DNA of 64,000 bases from Pseudochryseolinea flava. Lineage in GTDB: Bacteria; Bacteroidota; Bacteroidia; Cytophagales; Cyclobacteriaceae. The position numbers and the translations under genes were made by a program. The stretch is from assembly GCF_003286915.1 (NCBI RefSeq), contig NZ_QMFY01000001.1, positions 1 through 64,000 on the forward strand, read 5' to 3'. Shown in pieces: positions 35,136 through 45,370 of the stretch. The number at the start of each line of letters is the position of its first letter. Positions within the stretch are counted from its first letter, which is position 1. A model generated the notes under the pieces. It worked only from the letters and a program-made list of their open reading frames with translations. It was not told where the DNA came from and did not search any database.

Positions 35136-36041
35136 ATGAAAACCACGTTATTATCCCTCATCCTTCTACTGACCGCATTCAGTCACACCATCGTTGCTCA
35201 AGGGAAAAGAGTACCAGCTTCAGCCGGGAGAGCAGAATTCATTGAAGTAGAAAAAGGCGTTAAGCTTCACGTCACCGACCTTGGAGAAGGTCAACCGATC
35301 GTTCTCATACATGGATGGCCGCTAAGCGATGCGATGTACGAATACCAGTATCAAGCGCTTTCCCGCAGAGGTTTCCGCGTGATCGGAATTACGCTGCGAG
35401 GTTTCGGTGAGTCCAGTAAGCCCTACGGAAAATATGACTTTGACGTTTTCTCTGACGATATTAAAGTTGTCCTTGAAAAACTCAATATCCAAAATGCCGT
35501 GCTTGGTGGTTTTTCGATGGGCGGTGCCGTTGTAACTCATTACGTAACAAAATACAATGCAGCACATGTAAGCAAACTAGCACTATTTGCTGCAGCGGCG
35601 CCGTCATGGAAAAAACGCACTGACTTTCCTTATGGTGTATCGGACGCCGATGCTGAAGGATTGATAAAAGCTACCATGACAGCAAGACAAGACCTTATTC
35701 AAAGTTTTGGTGCAGGCTTTCCAGCGAAAGAAGGCGGTATCTCTAAAAATGTAGAGAAGTGGTTAGAGAACATCAATTTGCAAGCGTCGCCATATGCGAT
35801 CACTGAATCGATCACTGCGTTGCGTGACCTGGATCTCAGGCCAGAACTTTCTAAGATCAAAATTCCAACGGCGATCTTCCATGGTACGCAAGACAAACTG
35901 TGTGATTTCACATTCGCAGAACAACTTAACAAAGGAATCAAGAACTCATACATTGTCAAGTTTGAGAACAGTGGTCACGCGCTGTTCGTGGAAGAAGCTG
36001 AAAAGTTCAACAGTGAGCTTGAAAAATTCGCAAAAAAATAA
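35136..36041 (+). CDS. Exported alpha/beta hydrolase (haloperoxidase-like)
   Basis: A 301-aa protein with a signal peptide (MKTTLLSLILLLTAFSHTIVAQ). The hydrolase fold shows the oxyanion segment VLIHGWPLSDAMYEYQ, the nucleophile elbow GGFSMGG (Ser about 132), the acid in HGTQDKLC and the His in NSGHALFVEE. Members near this are cofactor-free perhydrolases/esterases; halide oxidation is only a side activity. The ATG at 35136 yields the signal peptide; the frame is open upstream to 35040. A terminator follows, then an AraC gene. Confidence 0.88.
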   Translation: MKTTLLSLILLLTAFSHTIVAQGKRVPASAGRAEFIEVEKGVKLHVTDLGEGQPIVLIHGWPLSDAMYEYQYQALSRRGFRVIGITLRGFGESSKPYGKYDFDVFSDDIKVVLEKLNIQNAVLGGFSMGGAVVTHYVTKYNAAHVSKLALFAAAAPSWKKRTDFPYGVSDADAEGLIKATMTARQDLIQSFGAGFPAKEGGISKNVEKWLENINLQASPYAITESITALRDLDLRPELSKIKIPTAIFHGTQDKLCDFTFAEQLNKGIKNSYIVKFENSGHALFVEEAEKFNSELEKFAKK

Positions 36042-36054
36042 ATCATCGCAGTTG

Positions 36055-36085
36055 ACGTTTCGGAATACTTGCTATTCCGAAACGT
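36055..36085 (+). terminator. Long hairpin after the hydrolase gene
   Basis: A perfect 13-bp inverted repeat ACGTTTCGGAATA / TATTCCGAAACGT with a 5-nt loop, followed by TTATCTTC. It lies 14 bases after the hydrolase stop. Confidence 0.75.
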
Positions 36086-36121
36086 TTATCTTCGTGCCAT
36101 ATCAAGTCATCATTAGGTCCA

Positions 36122-36988
36122 ATGAAAAATCAGAACGTATTTGAAAGCAGTCTGAAAAAATTAGGTCTCGTCCATATCGGTAAAAGGGATATCCACACGA
36201 TCAATGGCGACACCTATAAAGATTATATCAAAGCATTGTATTTACCAAAGGGACACACATTGAAGGTCGACTTCACCACATATGTAACGCGACAGCCCTC
36301 GTTATTTTTCATCGCGCCAAATCAATTCCTCACCATTGAAACATCCGGAGAAGAAGTTGGATTTATGGTGTACTACAATCGTGACTTCTATTGCATCCAT
36401 ATTCATGATCAGGAAGTCGCATGCGACGGGTTGTTGTTCAACAATATTCACAATATGCCTACTGTGCAGGTGCCTAAAGAAGATCAAGAATATGTAACTA
36501 ATTTATTCCACCAGATGGAAATGGAATTCAAGCTCAACGACACATCGCTCGAAGAAATGAACAGAACCTACTTAAAGCAGTTGCTCATTAAAGCAACGCG
36601 TATGTGGAAGAAACAGCATTTGGAAAAAATCGTAACATCGCAAAATAACGATCTCGAGTTCTTCCGAAAATTTACGTTACTGGTAGACGAGCACTATAAA
36701 CAAAAACACTCTGTTGCAGATTATGCAGACGTGCTGAATATGGCACCGAAAACAGTAACACATAAATTCAAGCGCCTCAAATTGCCACAGCCGAATGAGA
36801 TCATCAAAAACAGAATAATCCTGGAAGCAAAAAGACTGTTGGTGCACACTGCATTGACGGCAAAAGAAATCGCGCATGAGCTAGGGTACGATGACCCAGC
36901 CTATTTCAGTCGTCAGTTTCAGATAAAAACCGGCGATTCTCCTTCTGGTTTCAGAACCAAATATCTTACCACCGTCATAGATCGATGA
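36122..36988 (+). CDS. AraC-family transcriptional regulator
   Basis: A 288-aa protein. The N-terminal sensor part has a cupin-like strand pattern (LYLPKGHTLKVDFTTYV, SLFFIAPNQFLTIE). The C-terminal HTH domain (about 185-285) shows VADYADVLNMAPKTVTHKFK and AKEIAHELGYDDPAYFSRQF, ending GDSPSGFRTKY. It follows the hydrolase gene behind a terminator and may regulate it. The ligand is unknown. Confidence 0.92.
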   Translation: MKNQNVFESSLKKLGLVHIGKRDIHTINGDTYKDYIKALYLPKGHTLKVDFTTYVTRQPSLFFIAPNQFLTIETSGEEVGFMVYYNRDFYCIHIHDQEVACDGLLFNNIHNMPTVQVPKEDQEYVTNLFHQMEMEFKLNDTSLEEMNRTYLKQLLIKATRMWKKQHLEKIVTSQNNDLEFFRKFTLLVDEHYKQKHSVADYADVLNMAPKTVTHKFKRLKLPQPNEIIKNRIILEAKRLLVHTALTAKEIAHELGYDDPAYFSRQFQIKTGDSPSGFRTKYLTTVIDR

Positions 36989-37030
36989 TCCGTCATGATT
37001 GTTTTGATAACTGCCACTGGATGCAATGCA

Positions 37031-38476
37031 TCATGACTGCACAATAGCTTTCGCCATGCGCGGAAAAATCAGCGCGTGAAATGGCAACACACTAAACCAA
37101 TATAGCCGTCCCCATAGGCCCAACGGGCGGAACGTTGCCGTCTGCACAAGCTTATGTGTCTGGTCTTCTGATTTGATAGTAAACTCTAACCACGCTTCGC
37201 CAGGCAATTTCATTTCAGCATAGAGTATCAATCTTCCTTTAATTGGATCTGCCAAAATTACGCGCCAGAAGTCGAGTGCATCACCAGTCTTCAACGCGTT
37301 CTCGCTTCTTCTGCCACGACGAATCCCAACACCACCTACAATAGTATCAGCGAAGCCCCGTATTCGCCAGAGCCAGTTCCCCGCATACCATCCCTTCTTC
37401 CCGCCAATAGACCATAAGTTGGCAATCACTTCTTTGACAGGGCGCGTAAAAGAAATCTCACGTCTATCCGTGAGAACACCATGCGATGGCACTTCAATAT
37501 TATTCATGACGTCACGTCGACCCGTTTGAAGGTAGAAAGAATCTTTCCAACTCGAGATGATATTCTTATGGCTAATCTTATCGAATGCAAGTTCCAGCGC
37601 CTGACGATAGCTAAATAATGTAATCGGAACAATCGATTGGATTTCATTGTCTTTGCATACCACCTCGTTCTTCATGCTATCAACGAGTGACTTTGCTAGC
37701 GCGTACGAAGTAGCTGTAACGAATACCAACCACATCGACGACAACCTGGGCGTAAGAACCGGAACTGTAATGATCATGCGCTTAAGCTTCCTGGCTTTTG
37801 CGTACGCGTAGAGCATTTCTTTGTAGGTAAGCACATCGGTGCCACCAATGTCGAACGTTTTTCCTAGCGCTTCGTCTTTGGCCATCACCCCGACTAGATA
37901 TTCGAGAACATTTCGAATAGCAATGGGCTGACATCGTGTGTCAAGCCACCGCGGTGCGATCATCACGGGAAGTTTTTCTACGAGGTCACGAATGATTTCA
38001 AATGACGCGCTTCCAGAACCAATAATGATGGCTGCGCGAAGAACTGTGAGCGGAACGCTTGCCGAGCGAAGAATATCTTCGACAGCTGTTCGGGATGTTA
38101 GATGACTTGAAAGATTCGCACTGTTAGCGATGCCTGACACATAAATAATTTGTTGCGTTTTTGTTTGATTGATACGCGTTGTGAAATTCTTAGCAGATCG
38201 TTTTTCAAGTTCCTGAAAATCTTCATTGGCGGAACTCATTGAATGGAGAAGGTAATAAGCAATGTCTATCTCTTCCGGAATGATGTGCATCGACGACGCG
38301 TCCGAAAAATCGCATTCAAGCACTTCAAAGTTTTTATAGATCTCTCTCGGGAATGCATCCCAATCAAACTTTTGACGATGGCGAACCGCACAAAAGACGT
38401 GATGTCCTGCGTCAAGTAAAACTGGAAGGAGGCGTCTTCCGATATAGCCGGTAGAACCTGTGAGCAGAATATTCAT
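37031..38476 (-). CDS. SDR family protein with C-terminal DUF2867 domain
   Basis: A 481-aa protein. Residues 1-290 are an NAD(P)-binding Rossmann domain (MNILLTGSTGYIGRRLLPVL; GxxGxxG at 7-13; YYLLHSM; RAAIIIGSGSASFE). Residues about 320-470 are a DUF2867 domain (WSIGGKKGWYAGNWLWRIRG, MKLPGEAWLEF, RPLGLWGRLYW). This architecture is a known fusion in many bacteria, with unknown substrate, possibly linked to lipid or quinone modification. The start at 38476 puts the Rossmann strand at the N-terminus. Confidence 0.9.
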   Translation of the reverse strand: MNILLTGSTGYIGRRLLPVLLDAGHHVFCAVRHRQKFDWDAFPREIYKNFEVLECDFSDASSMHIIPEEIDIAYYLLHSMSSANEDFQELEKRSAKNFTTRINQTKTQQIIYVSGIANSANLSSHLTSRTAVEDILRSASVPLTVLRAAIIIGSGSASFEIIRDLVEKLPVMIAPRWLDTRCQPIAIRNVLEYLVGVMAKDEALGKTFDIGGTDVLTYKEMLYAYAKARKLKRMIITVPVLTPRLSSMWLVFVTATSYALAKSLVDSMKNEVVCKDNEIQSIVPITLFSYRQALELAFDKISHKNIISSWKDSFYLQTGRRDVMNNIEVPSHGVLTDRREISFTRPVKEVIANLWSIGGKKGWYAGNWLWRIRGFADTIVGGVGIRRGRRSENALKTGDALDFWRVILADPIKGRLILYAEMKLPGEAWLEFTIKSEDQTHKLVQTATFRPLGLWGRLYWFSVLPFHALIFPRMAKAIVQS

Positions 38477-38884
38477 AGATGCCTTCGCGCTTGGTCGTGT
38501 TAGTATTAAGAACAATTGTGCGCGGGAAGTGTTTAAAAAAAAAGGAATTGAATTGGTTGCCGTCGCAAAATACTCATTCCGCTGAGATGTGATTGTCGAC
38601 GTCCGTGACGACGATTCCGAAATAAACTGAATGAGATGAGTACGATTTTAAAAGCCGGACCATGCGCTCAAGATGAAATAGCATCCTTAGTCTTCATAAC
38701 GAAAGCATTGCGTCGCGCAAACGCCCATTGCTCAACTTACAAAAAACAATCGCTTCTCGCAGCGAAAAATCTTTATGTCGTACTCCAAAAAACTTAGTTC
38801 CCGAAATCTTTTTTTGTAGCTTGTAAAGCATACTCCGTGATAAGCAACAACGTGGGGAATTCGTTACAGCATAACGCAAAGATC
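38477..38884. other. Divergent promoter region between SDR and HTCS genes
   Basis: A 408-bp gap between the minus-strand SDR gene and the plus-strand HTCS gene. A 53-codon frame (38636-38797, starting MSTILKAGPCAQDEIASL) faintly resembles the beginning of a GNAT acetyltransferase, but nothing confirms it. An imperfect -7 box TAGCTTGT lies near 38817. Nothing else is recognisable. Confidence 0.4.
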
Positions 38885-41800
38885 GTGAAAACCGGACGCT
38901 ACATTTTAATTATCCTACTTTTCGTATCCTGTACAGGCTATTCACAATCCGGCAAATTTTTCAGCGTTGACGCTGATCTTTCCAGCAGTCTGGTTCATGA
39001 CATTTACCAGGACCATAACCAAGTTATCTGGATTGCCACCGATAACGGGTTAAACCGTTACGATGGGTCAAAATTTAAGGTTTACAAAAGCGATAAAAAT
39101 GATAGCACGTCGTTGCTACATAATTACGTCCGCGTTCTTGCGGAAGATGGAAAAGGCAGATTGTTTGTTGGTCTGGTGAATGGCTTGCAGATATATGATG
39201 ATGCATTCGATTCATTTCAGTCTGTGCCGTTGCTCATGATAGACGGTAATCCGTTTCCGGCGCACGTCACCACAATTTTACAACGAAAGAATGGTGACAT
39301 TCTCATTGGTACAACAGGCCACGGCATATTCATTCTTAAGAACACGAACGGAAAAATCTTTGCACAACAGCTTTCGTCACCGATGCCGAGTTACCTGATC
39401 AAAACGCTCTTCGAGGACACGCATCAAAACTTATGGATATGTACGCAGGACAAAGGCCTCTTCCGGGTGGACGAACATCATCGACTTACGCAGCCAGATA
39501 TTCATGGAGACAGTAAAAACATTTTTAGTTTGTGTGAGGACAGCGAAGGAAAATTATACGCAGGAAGCATTACTACAGGCCTCTATACATACAACGAAAA
39601 ATCAGACGCTTTTTTTCCGACACTGGACACTGAGAATCGCTTGCCCATCACAAAACTTTTGGTGACGCGTTCGGGCCGAGTGCTCATCGGTACTGAGGGT
39701 CGCGGCTTAAAAAGTTATGATCCTAAAAAACGAGAATTTTCAAATGCTGATTTGACAACGAACACCGTTGATCTTTCACGCAACAAAATTCATGCGCTGC
39801 TTGAAGACAATGCCGGTAATCTGTGGATCGGAATATTTCAAAAAGGAATTATGTTGGTGCCTGCCAGAACAAATCGTTTTCAATACTATGGTCACCGCTC
39901 AGTATCGAATGACATCATCGGCTCTGCCAACGTTACGGCATTGCACAAAGATCGCTTTGGTATACTTTGGGTTGGTACAGATGGTGATGGTGTTTATGCC
40001 CTGGACGCTGCAGGAAATAGAAAAGCATATTTCAAACCCTCTGGCAAGTCCGGGAGTGCACCGGCAACCATCCTTGATATTTACGAAGATTCTAATGACA
40101 ATCTATGGCTGGGATCTTACGATAATGGTATTTGTGTCCTGAATCGTGCGACGGGACAGTGCCAATACATGAACAACTTAATTTCACCTGATGGTGAAAT
40201 ACCAAAAGTATTTGAAATTACCGAGGACAAGGAGAAGCGCCTCTGGATTGGAACCATGGGATTGGGACTTTATTCGCTCGATTTGAAAACATCCGTTGTA
40301 GAACAATTTAGAGCAATCGGTCCTGATTATCGACCAGACATTGATGTGTTACATAATGACTGGATTAATGCCGTGTTGGTGAGCAAAAACAACAAGCTTT
40401 ACATCGGCACCGCAGATGGGCTCGGATGTCTTGACTTAAATACCGGAAAGTTTAATACTGCATTCAACGGCACAAACCGCCTCTTAGCTGGACTCATTGT
40501 TCACACGCTGCATGAGGATAAAAATGGAACGATTTGGATAGGAACATCTGAGGGCGTCGTCTCATATCAACAGAATCAAAGCGGCACCCAAGATTCTTTG
40601 ATGCAGTTGACGACAGACCACGGTCTGCCCAGCAATGTAATCTTTGGTATACTCAGTGATACATTAAATCATCTCTGGGTCAGCACAAATTATGGGCTGT
40701 CACGGATAGACAAGAAAACACATTCTATTGTCAACTTCTATCAGGATGATGGGTTACAGGGGAATGAATTTTCAGACGCTGCGTGTGTGGACGGCGCTGA
40801 AATGTTTTTTGGTGGAACCGATGGGATTACGTTTTTTGATCCGAGCCGTATAACGGAAGAAGTAAAAAAAATTGAAGTACGCGTCACAGGATTTTACATA
40901 CACAATCAGCCGGTCAAAAAAGGAATGAAGTCGGGTATGTATAACATCGTTGACACTACCGTGATGAATGCTGCTGTGTTTGAGCTTTCACAAAAAGATA
41001 ATTCATTCACCATCGAGTTTTCTGTGATGGAATTCAGTAATCCAAACCGGATTACGTACCTGTATTCGCTAAATGGTAATGGTTGGATAGAACTTGCGCC
41101 AGGAAAAAACACCGTAACCTTTAGCGATATTTCTCCGGGTGACTATGAGTTCCGAATACGCGCTAAGGATCATGGAACGTATTCCGAAGCGAAGATAATT
41201 ACAATCACGGTTCATCCCTTGTGGTACTTTTCATTTTGGGCCAAGCTATGCTATGCACTTGTCGCATTCGTTACCATGACTGTTTTTATTCAGCAGGTAA
41301 GGCAACGACAAGAAGCGAAGCGAAAAATACAAGCGCACGTTCATGCCAAACAACTTAACGACGCGAAGCTGCAGTTTTTCATCAATATCGCGCACGAGAT
41401 CCGCACACCTGTTACACTCATTCTTAGTCCACTGAAAAAATTGATTACAAAAGACAAAGATCGTGAACGACAGCGCTCCTATGCCGCGATGGACAGGAAT
41501 TCAAATCGTATCCTGCACCTTGTCAATCAGCTGATGGATGTTCAACGTATTGATCGCGGCCAGATGATGTTAGCGTTTCAGGAAACAGAAATGGTTGCGT
41601 TCATTTCAGACTTATGTTCTGCGTTTGATGAGCAGACCCGCATGAAGGAAATTGATCTTACCTATAAACACGATATGAAGGCTCTTCACGCGTGGATAGA
41701 TCCTTTCAATTTCGACAAAGTAATTTTGAATATTCTTGCCAATGCGCTCAAGTTTACACCTGTCGGCGGAAAAATCAATGTTGCTTTACGTACGGTCAAA

Positions 41801-42991
41801 GAAGACGCGGATCTTACTACAGGTCAAGAATATTTCCAGGTTGAAATTTCCGACACTGGGAGCGGAATCAGAGAAGGCGAATTGGAAAAGGTCTTCGAAT
41901 GTTTTTACCAGGCTCGCGACAGCCATCATAATTTTAGCTCCGGCGCAGGCATTGGCCTTCATCTTACCCGCTCAATCGTGGAACTGCATCACGGCAGGAT
42001 ATGGTCGGAGAACAACAAAAATGGAAAGGGATGTAGCTTTATTTTCCGCCTTCCATTGGGGAACCAGCATCTGAATCCAGAACAGATGTTAATTGCAGAG
42101 GCTTCGCAAAAAACAGAACATGCATTTGAAATGCAGGCGATCCCAGTAGTGAGCACGCCGGAGGTGAAAGTCAAACCTAAAAGTACTTATCGAGTTCTGG
42201 TCGTAGACGATGATCCGGATATCCTCCAGTACATCAGAACAGAGATGGCTAGTGATTATCACATGATCACGTGTAAGGACGGAAAAGAAGCCTTGTCATA
42301 TGTATTGCAACATACTCCGGATGTCGTCGTATCCGACATAAAAATGCCCACGATGGATGGCATTACGTTGTGTCAGAAAATAAAACAAAACGTAAACATC
42401 AACCACATTCCCGTCATACTACTCACGGCCAAAGTTGAGGAGGAATACAATCTCGAAGGGTTAGGAATTGGTGCAGACGGGTACCTACAGAAACCTTTCA
42501 ATGTAGAAATACTCCGCAAAACGATTCAAAATGTGATACGCACACGGGAAATTCTTCGTAATAAATTTACAGGAAGTCAGCAGCAGAAAGACAAAGTGCA
42601 GGATGTTGTGTTGGCTTCGTCGAACGAGAAATTGCTGACGCGGATTATGGACGCAATCAACAAAAATATCGCTAATCCCGGATTGAATGTCGAGATGCTA
42701 TCGCACGAGGTGGGCATCAGTCGCGTTCATCTGCATCGCAAGCTAAAGGAGTTAACGAGTCAGTCGACACGAGATCTAATTCGAAACATACGTCTTCAAC
42801 AAGCTGCCAAATTAATTTCAGAAAAACAGATGAACATCACGGAAGTTGCTTTTGCAACTGGCTTCACTAACATTGGACATTTCTCCAGTGCTTTTAAAGA
42901 TTTTTATGGGATCCCACCTTCTCAGTATATGGAAAATCACTTACACACAACCAAAATTAAAAAGTCAACGGAGCGCAAACGTTCAAACTAA
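38885..42991 (+). CDS. Hybrid two-component system sensor-regulator (HTCS)
   Basis: A 1368-aa one-protein signalling system that spans the inner membrane, senses oligosaccharides outside and binds DNA inside. A signal peptide is followed by two-component-regulator propeller repeats (about 25-670; many W-I-G-T and G-L-N-R-Y units), a Y_Y_Y domain (to about 770), one transmembrane span (about 780-805), HisKA with the phospho-His in NIAHEIRTPVT (near 836), HATPase (NILANALKF near 947; SDTGSGI), a receiver domain (VLVVDDDPDI near 1102; phospho-Asp in VVSDIKMP) and an AraC HTH (about 1255-1360). The GTG at 38885 gives a proper signal peptide; GTG 38837 is an alternative. It lies next to the xylan locus and is its likely activator. 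Confidence 0.95.
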   Translation: MKTGRYILIILLFVSCTGYSQSGKFFSVDADLSSSLVHDIYQDHNQVIWIATDNGLNRYDGSKFKVYKSDKNDSTSLLHNYVRVLAEDGKGRLFVGLVNGLQIYDDAFDSFQSVPLLMIDGNPFPAHVTTILQRKNGDILIGTTGHGIFILKNTNGKIFAQQLSSPMPSYLIKTLFEDTHQNLWICTQDKGLFRVDEHHRLTQPDIHGDSKNIFSLCEDSEGKLYAGSITTGLYTYNEKSDAFFPTLDTENRLPITKLLVTRSGRVLIGTEGRGLKSYDPKKREFSNADLTTNTVDLSRNKIHALLEDNAGNLWIGIFQKGIMLVPARTNRFQYYGHRSVSNDIIGSANVTALHKDRFGILWVGTDGDGVYALDAAGNRKAYFKPSGKSGSAPATILDIYEDSNDNLWLGSYDNGICVLNRATGQCQYMNNLISPDGEIPKVFEITEDKEKRLWIGTMGLGLYSLDLKTSVVEQFRAIGPDYRPDIDVLHNDWINAVLVSKNNKLYIGTADGLGCLDLNTGKFNTAFNGTNRLLAGLIVHTLHEDKNGTIWIGTSEGVVSYQQNQSGTQDSLMQLTTDHGLPSNVIFGILSDTLNHLWVSTNYGLSRIDKKTHSIVNFYQDDGLQGNEFSDAACVDGAEMFFGGTDGITFFDPSRITEEVKKIEVRVTGFYIHNQPVKKGMKSGMYNIVDTTVMNAAVFELSQKDNSFTIEFSVMEFSNPNRITYLYSLNGNGWIELAPGKNTVTFSDISPGDYEFRIRAKDHGTYSEAKIITITVHPLWYFSFWAKLCYALVAFVTMTVFIQQVRQRQEAKRKIQAHVHAKQLNDAKLQFFINIAHEIRTPVTLILSPLKKLITKDKDRERQRSYAAMDRNSNRILHLVNQLMDVQRIDRGQMMLAFQETEMVAFISDLCSAFDEQTRMKEIDLTYKHDMKALHAWIDPFNFDKVILNILANALKFTPVGGKINVALRTVKEDADLTTGQEYFQVEISDTGSGIREGELEKVFECFYQARDSHHNFSSGAGIGLHLTRSIVELHHGRIWSENNKNGKGCSFIFRLPLGNQHLNPEQMLIAEASQKTEHAFEMQAIPVVSTPEVKVKPKSTYRVLVVDDDPDILQYIRTEMASDYHMITCKDGKEALSYVLQHTPDVVVSDIKMPTMDGITLCQKIKQNVNINHIPVILLTAKVEEEYNLEGLGIGADGYLQKPFNVEILRKTIQNVIRTREILRNKFTGSQQQKDKVQDVVLASSNEKLLTRIMDAINKNIANPGLNVEMLSHEVGISRVHLHRKLKELTSQSTRDLIRNIRLQQAAKLISEKQMNITEVAFATGFTNIGHFSSAFKDFYGIPPSQYMENHLHTTKIKKSTERKRSN

Positions 42992-43115
42992 ATAATGAGT
43001 GGTGACACGTGAGACCGATACCTCATGGCTACTACACAATCAACGCGCGTCGTAAATCCCTTTATATCATTTGCAGCTCTTCAAATTCAATAGCGCTAGA
43101 TCCTGTTGAACGTAA

Positions 43116-43145
43116 AAGAGGTTGCCAAACCAAAAGCAACCTCTT
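43116..43145. terminator. Bidirectional hairpin between HTCS and xylanase genes
   Basis: A perfect 10-bp inverted repeat AAGAGGTTGC / GCAACCTCTT with a 10-nt loop, located between the convergent stops of the HTCS and GH10 genes. U-runs on either side are weak. Confidence 0.65.
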
Positions 43146-43201
43146 GACTACGTGTTCCAACCCAAAAATCCTAGTTTAATATCAGTGCCAAAAAATGTCG
43201 A

Positions 43202-45346
43202 TTAGTTTTCTTTCAAAGCATCTGCCACTGCCCCATAAGCTCTCTTTCGATTAAATCCCAGCGTCCATACTCCAATTGGCTCGCCTGCGCGCCAGGAAGA
43301 TCCTGTTGGACTATCTTTCGGACTCCATAATGTGATACCGTACTGTTGTTGTGCGGGAATGATCTCAAAATATTTTTGTACTACAAACTTGTACATTTCA
43401 GCTTGTGCTTTGTAATGTTCGTCTGTTGCATCGTTGGTCTGAACACCAACACCGATATCCAGTTCAGAGATCTTAATCAACTTGCCAGTCGCCGCCAGCA
43501 ATTCAAGCATTTCTATAATTTTATTTTTATCTGAATCTGTACTGATGTGCATCTGTGTACCGATACCATCAACACGGCCGCCGTGACTATCGATATACTC
43601 GGCATATTCAATCAGACCTTTGCATTTATCAAGGTTATACTCAAGATTGTAATCGTTGATGAATAGTTTATCAGAAGTGTTGCCGTAGTGCGCCGCCATT
43701 TTAAAAGCTTCGACTGCGTAGTCCTTGCCCAGGTAGTCCTGCCAGTAAAACTCGTCTGCTGCGAGTTCCCTGCCAACTCCAGTTTTTAGTTCGTAAGGGT
43801 TGCCATCATCCATCGGTTCATTCACAACATCCCATGCTTTCACGTAATCTTTTGAAACCTCCATCATTCCGGCGATCCATCGGTCAAGTTCATTGTGAAT
43901 AATTTCTCTTTTTTCTTCAGGTGTTTTCTCTATCACCTGCGCTCCGCCACCATCAGGATTTATTCTACTTAGCGTCACATCGTCGACGTACACCGTTCCA
44001 GCAAAGTCGCCAAAGCTGAAAATAAATCTGTTTCTATCTGCTTTGCTAGCTGTTGTCTGTAATGTGTATTCCTTCCATTCCGTAGAAATAGCAAAAGTAC
44101 CGAAGCCATCACTTGAATAGTCAGCAGTGGATTGGATCTCGGCACGAATAGTACCAGCTACATTTGACTTCACTTTAAAATTCAAAACGTAAGTTGATCC
44201 CGTCTGCAATGCCGGTGACAGATCATAGGCAGTCTGTGCTTCCCAAAAATTTACAGCAGAAGGATTTGTGAACGTGTACGCGTAGCCAACATTGTTATGA
44301 CCACTACCTTGTGTTGAAATTCCTCTGGTCGATCCGTTACCCCAGCCCATCCAACCAGCTCCGCCTCCGCTTTCAAAGTCTGAGTTGGATATAACGCTGG
44401 CCTCCAGTGACGGGCCGCCGCCACCCATCTCGTTGTATTTTTCCAGCTTTATCTGATCGAAATAGTAATTGGTCGCTTTACTTCCGAGATTAAAGGCAAT
44501 CGTTTTAATCTGTTTTGTATCATCTGTGATCGTTGCCTCTGCAACATATTGCGTCCATGTTGTTGTCGCGCTAATGTCTCCGAAGGTTCCATGATGTTTA
44601 AAGGCGCCAGGTTCTCCATGACCTTGTGTAGGAAATGTGGCGGCGACATCTGCCCGCACATACATGGTTAATTTATACTTTTCACCTACCTGCGTTTCGT
44701 TAGGAAATGTAACAAACAACTGACTCTCCCAATTGTTGGTCCGAACCTCAGGATTGGTGACTTTCAAAGCGCGATCTGAGGCATCTGCACCCGGCGAAGA
44801 ATAACTTAGTTGTGCGCCAGCGTTTGATGTGAAGTTAGATTGATCATCGGTTTCAAAATCTGCAGTGGTAACAGGATCCCAGGTTGGCTCACCTGTTATA
44901 ATAGTAGGTGCAATAGTTTTGTTCAGGTACGTTGCATTTTGGTTTGCATGCCAACAGAGCGTGTGACCGTAAATACCAATGTTTGCAATACGAGCAGCCT
45001 CGACAAGACTTTTAACGGGCCCGAGATTTAGACTTCCGTCGCTCTGCACAACCGCGCCATGTTTCATTTCCCACCCTGCAACCACTTCATCAAAATTAGA
45101 AACTAACATGCTGTAGTCTGTTTCTTTTTTTAAGAAGTCGCTTACGGAAATACCGGCACCAAGTTTAAAATTTGGGTTGGCGTTTCGATTAACGTACGAC
45201 TTTAATACATCATATTCCCGAAGGTACTCGAGCTCCGCCATACGCGCGGATTTTTCAACTTCGAAAAGCAGTTTGCTTTCATCGGCACAAGATGCTAAAG
45301 CCCATAGCGCAATAGCACTTATCCAAACTTTTTTAGAGCGTATCAT
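43202..45346 (-). CDS. xyn10A: GH10 endo-1,4-beta-xylanase with CBMs inserted in the catalytic domain
   Basis: A 714-aa outer-surface lipoprotein (ALASCADE, Cys20). The GH10 barrel is split. Its first part (about 50-150) ends with GHTLCWHANQNATYLNK, then two beta-sandwich carbohydrate-binding modules of the CBM4/22 type lie at about 160-460, and the barrel resumes to the end. The acid/base Glu is in DVVNEPMDD (near 508) and the nucleophile Glu in SELDIGV (near 627). CBMs inside GH10 are known from gut Bacteroidota Xyn10A enzymes. It cuts xylan backbone for import by the SusC/D pairs and is the last gene of that operon, 24 bases after the XusE-like gene. Confidence 0.95.
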   Translation of the reverse strand: MIRSKKVWISAIALWALASCADESKLLFEVEKSARMAELEYLREYDVLKSYVNRNANPNFKLGAGISVSDFLKKETDYSMLVSNFDEVVAGWEMKHGAVVQSDGSLNLGPVKSLVEAARIANIGIYGHTLCWHANQNATYLNKTIAPTIITGEPTWDPVTTADFETDDQSNFTSNAGAQLSYSSPGADASDRALKVTNPEVRTNNWESQLFVTFPNETQVGEKYKLTMYVRADVAATFPTQGHGEPGAFKHHGTFGDISATTTWTQYVAEATITDDTKQIKTIAFNLGSKATNYYFDQIKLEKYNEMGGGGPSLEASVISNSDFESGGGAGWMGWGNGSTRGISTQGSGHNNVGYAYTFTNPSAVNFWEAQTAYDLSPALQTGSTYVLNFKVKSNVAGTIRAEIQSTADYSSDGFGTFAISTEWKEYTLQTTASKADRNRFIFSFGDFAGTVYVDDVTLSRINPDGGGAQVIEKTPEEKREIIHNELDRWIAGMMEVSKDYVKAWDVVNEPMDDGNPYELKTGVGRELAADEFYWQDYLGKDYAVEAFKMAAHYGNTSDKLFINDYNLEYNLDKCKGLIEYAEYIDSHGGRVDGIGTQMHISTDSDKNKIIEMLELLAATGKLIKISELDIGVGVQTNDATDEHYKAQAEMYKFVVQKYFEIIPAQQQYGITLWSPKDSPTGSSWRAGEPIGVWTLGFNRKRAYGAVADALKEN

Positions 45347-45370
45347 ATCTATCGCTGTTTATCTGGTCCA

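Noticed and set aside
38636-38797. 53-codon frame resembling a GNAT start
   Set aside because: Similarity is too weak, and there is no continuation or promoter signal.
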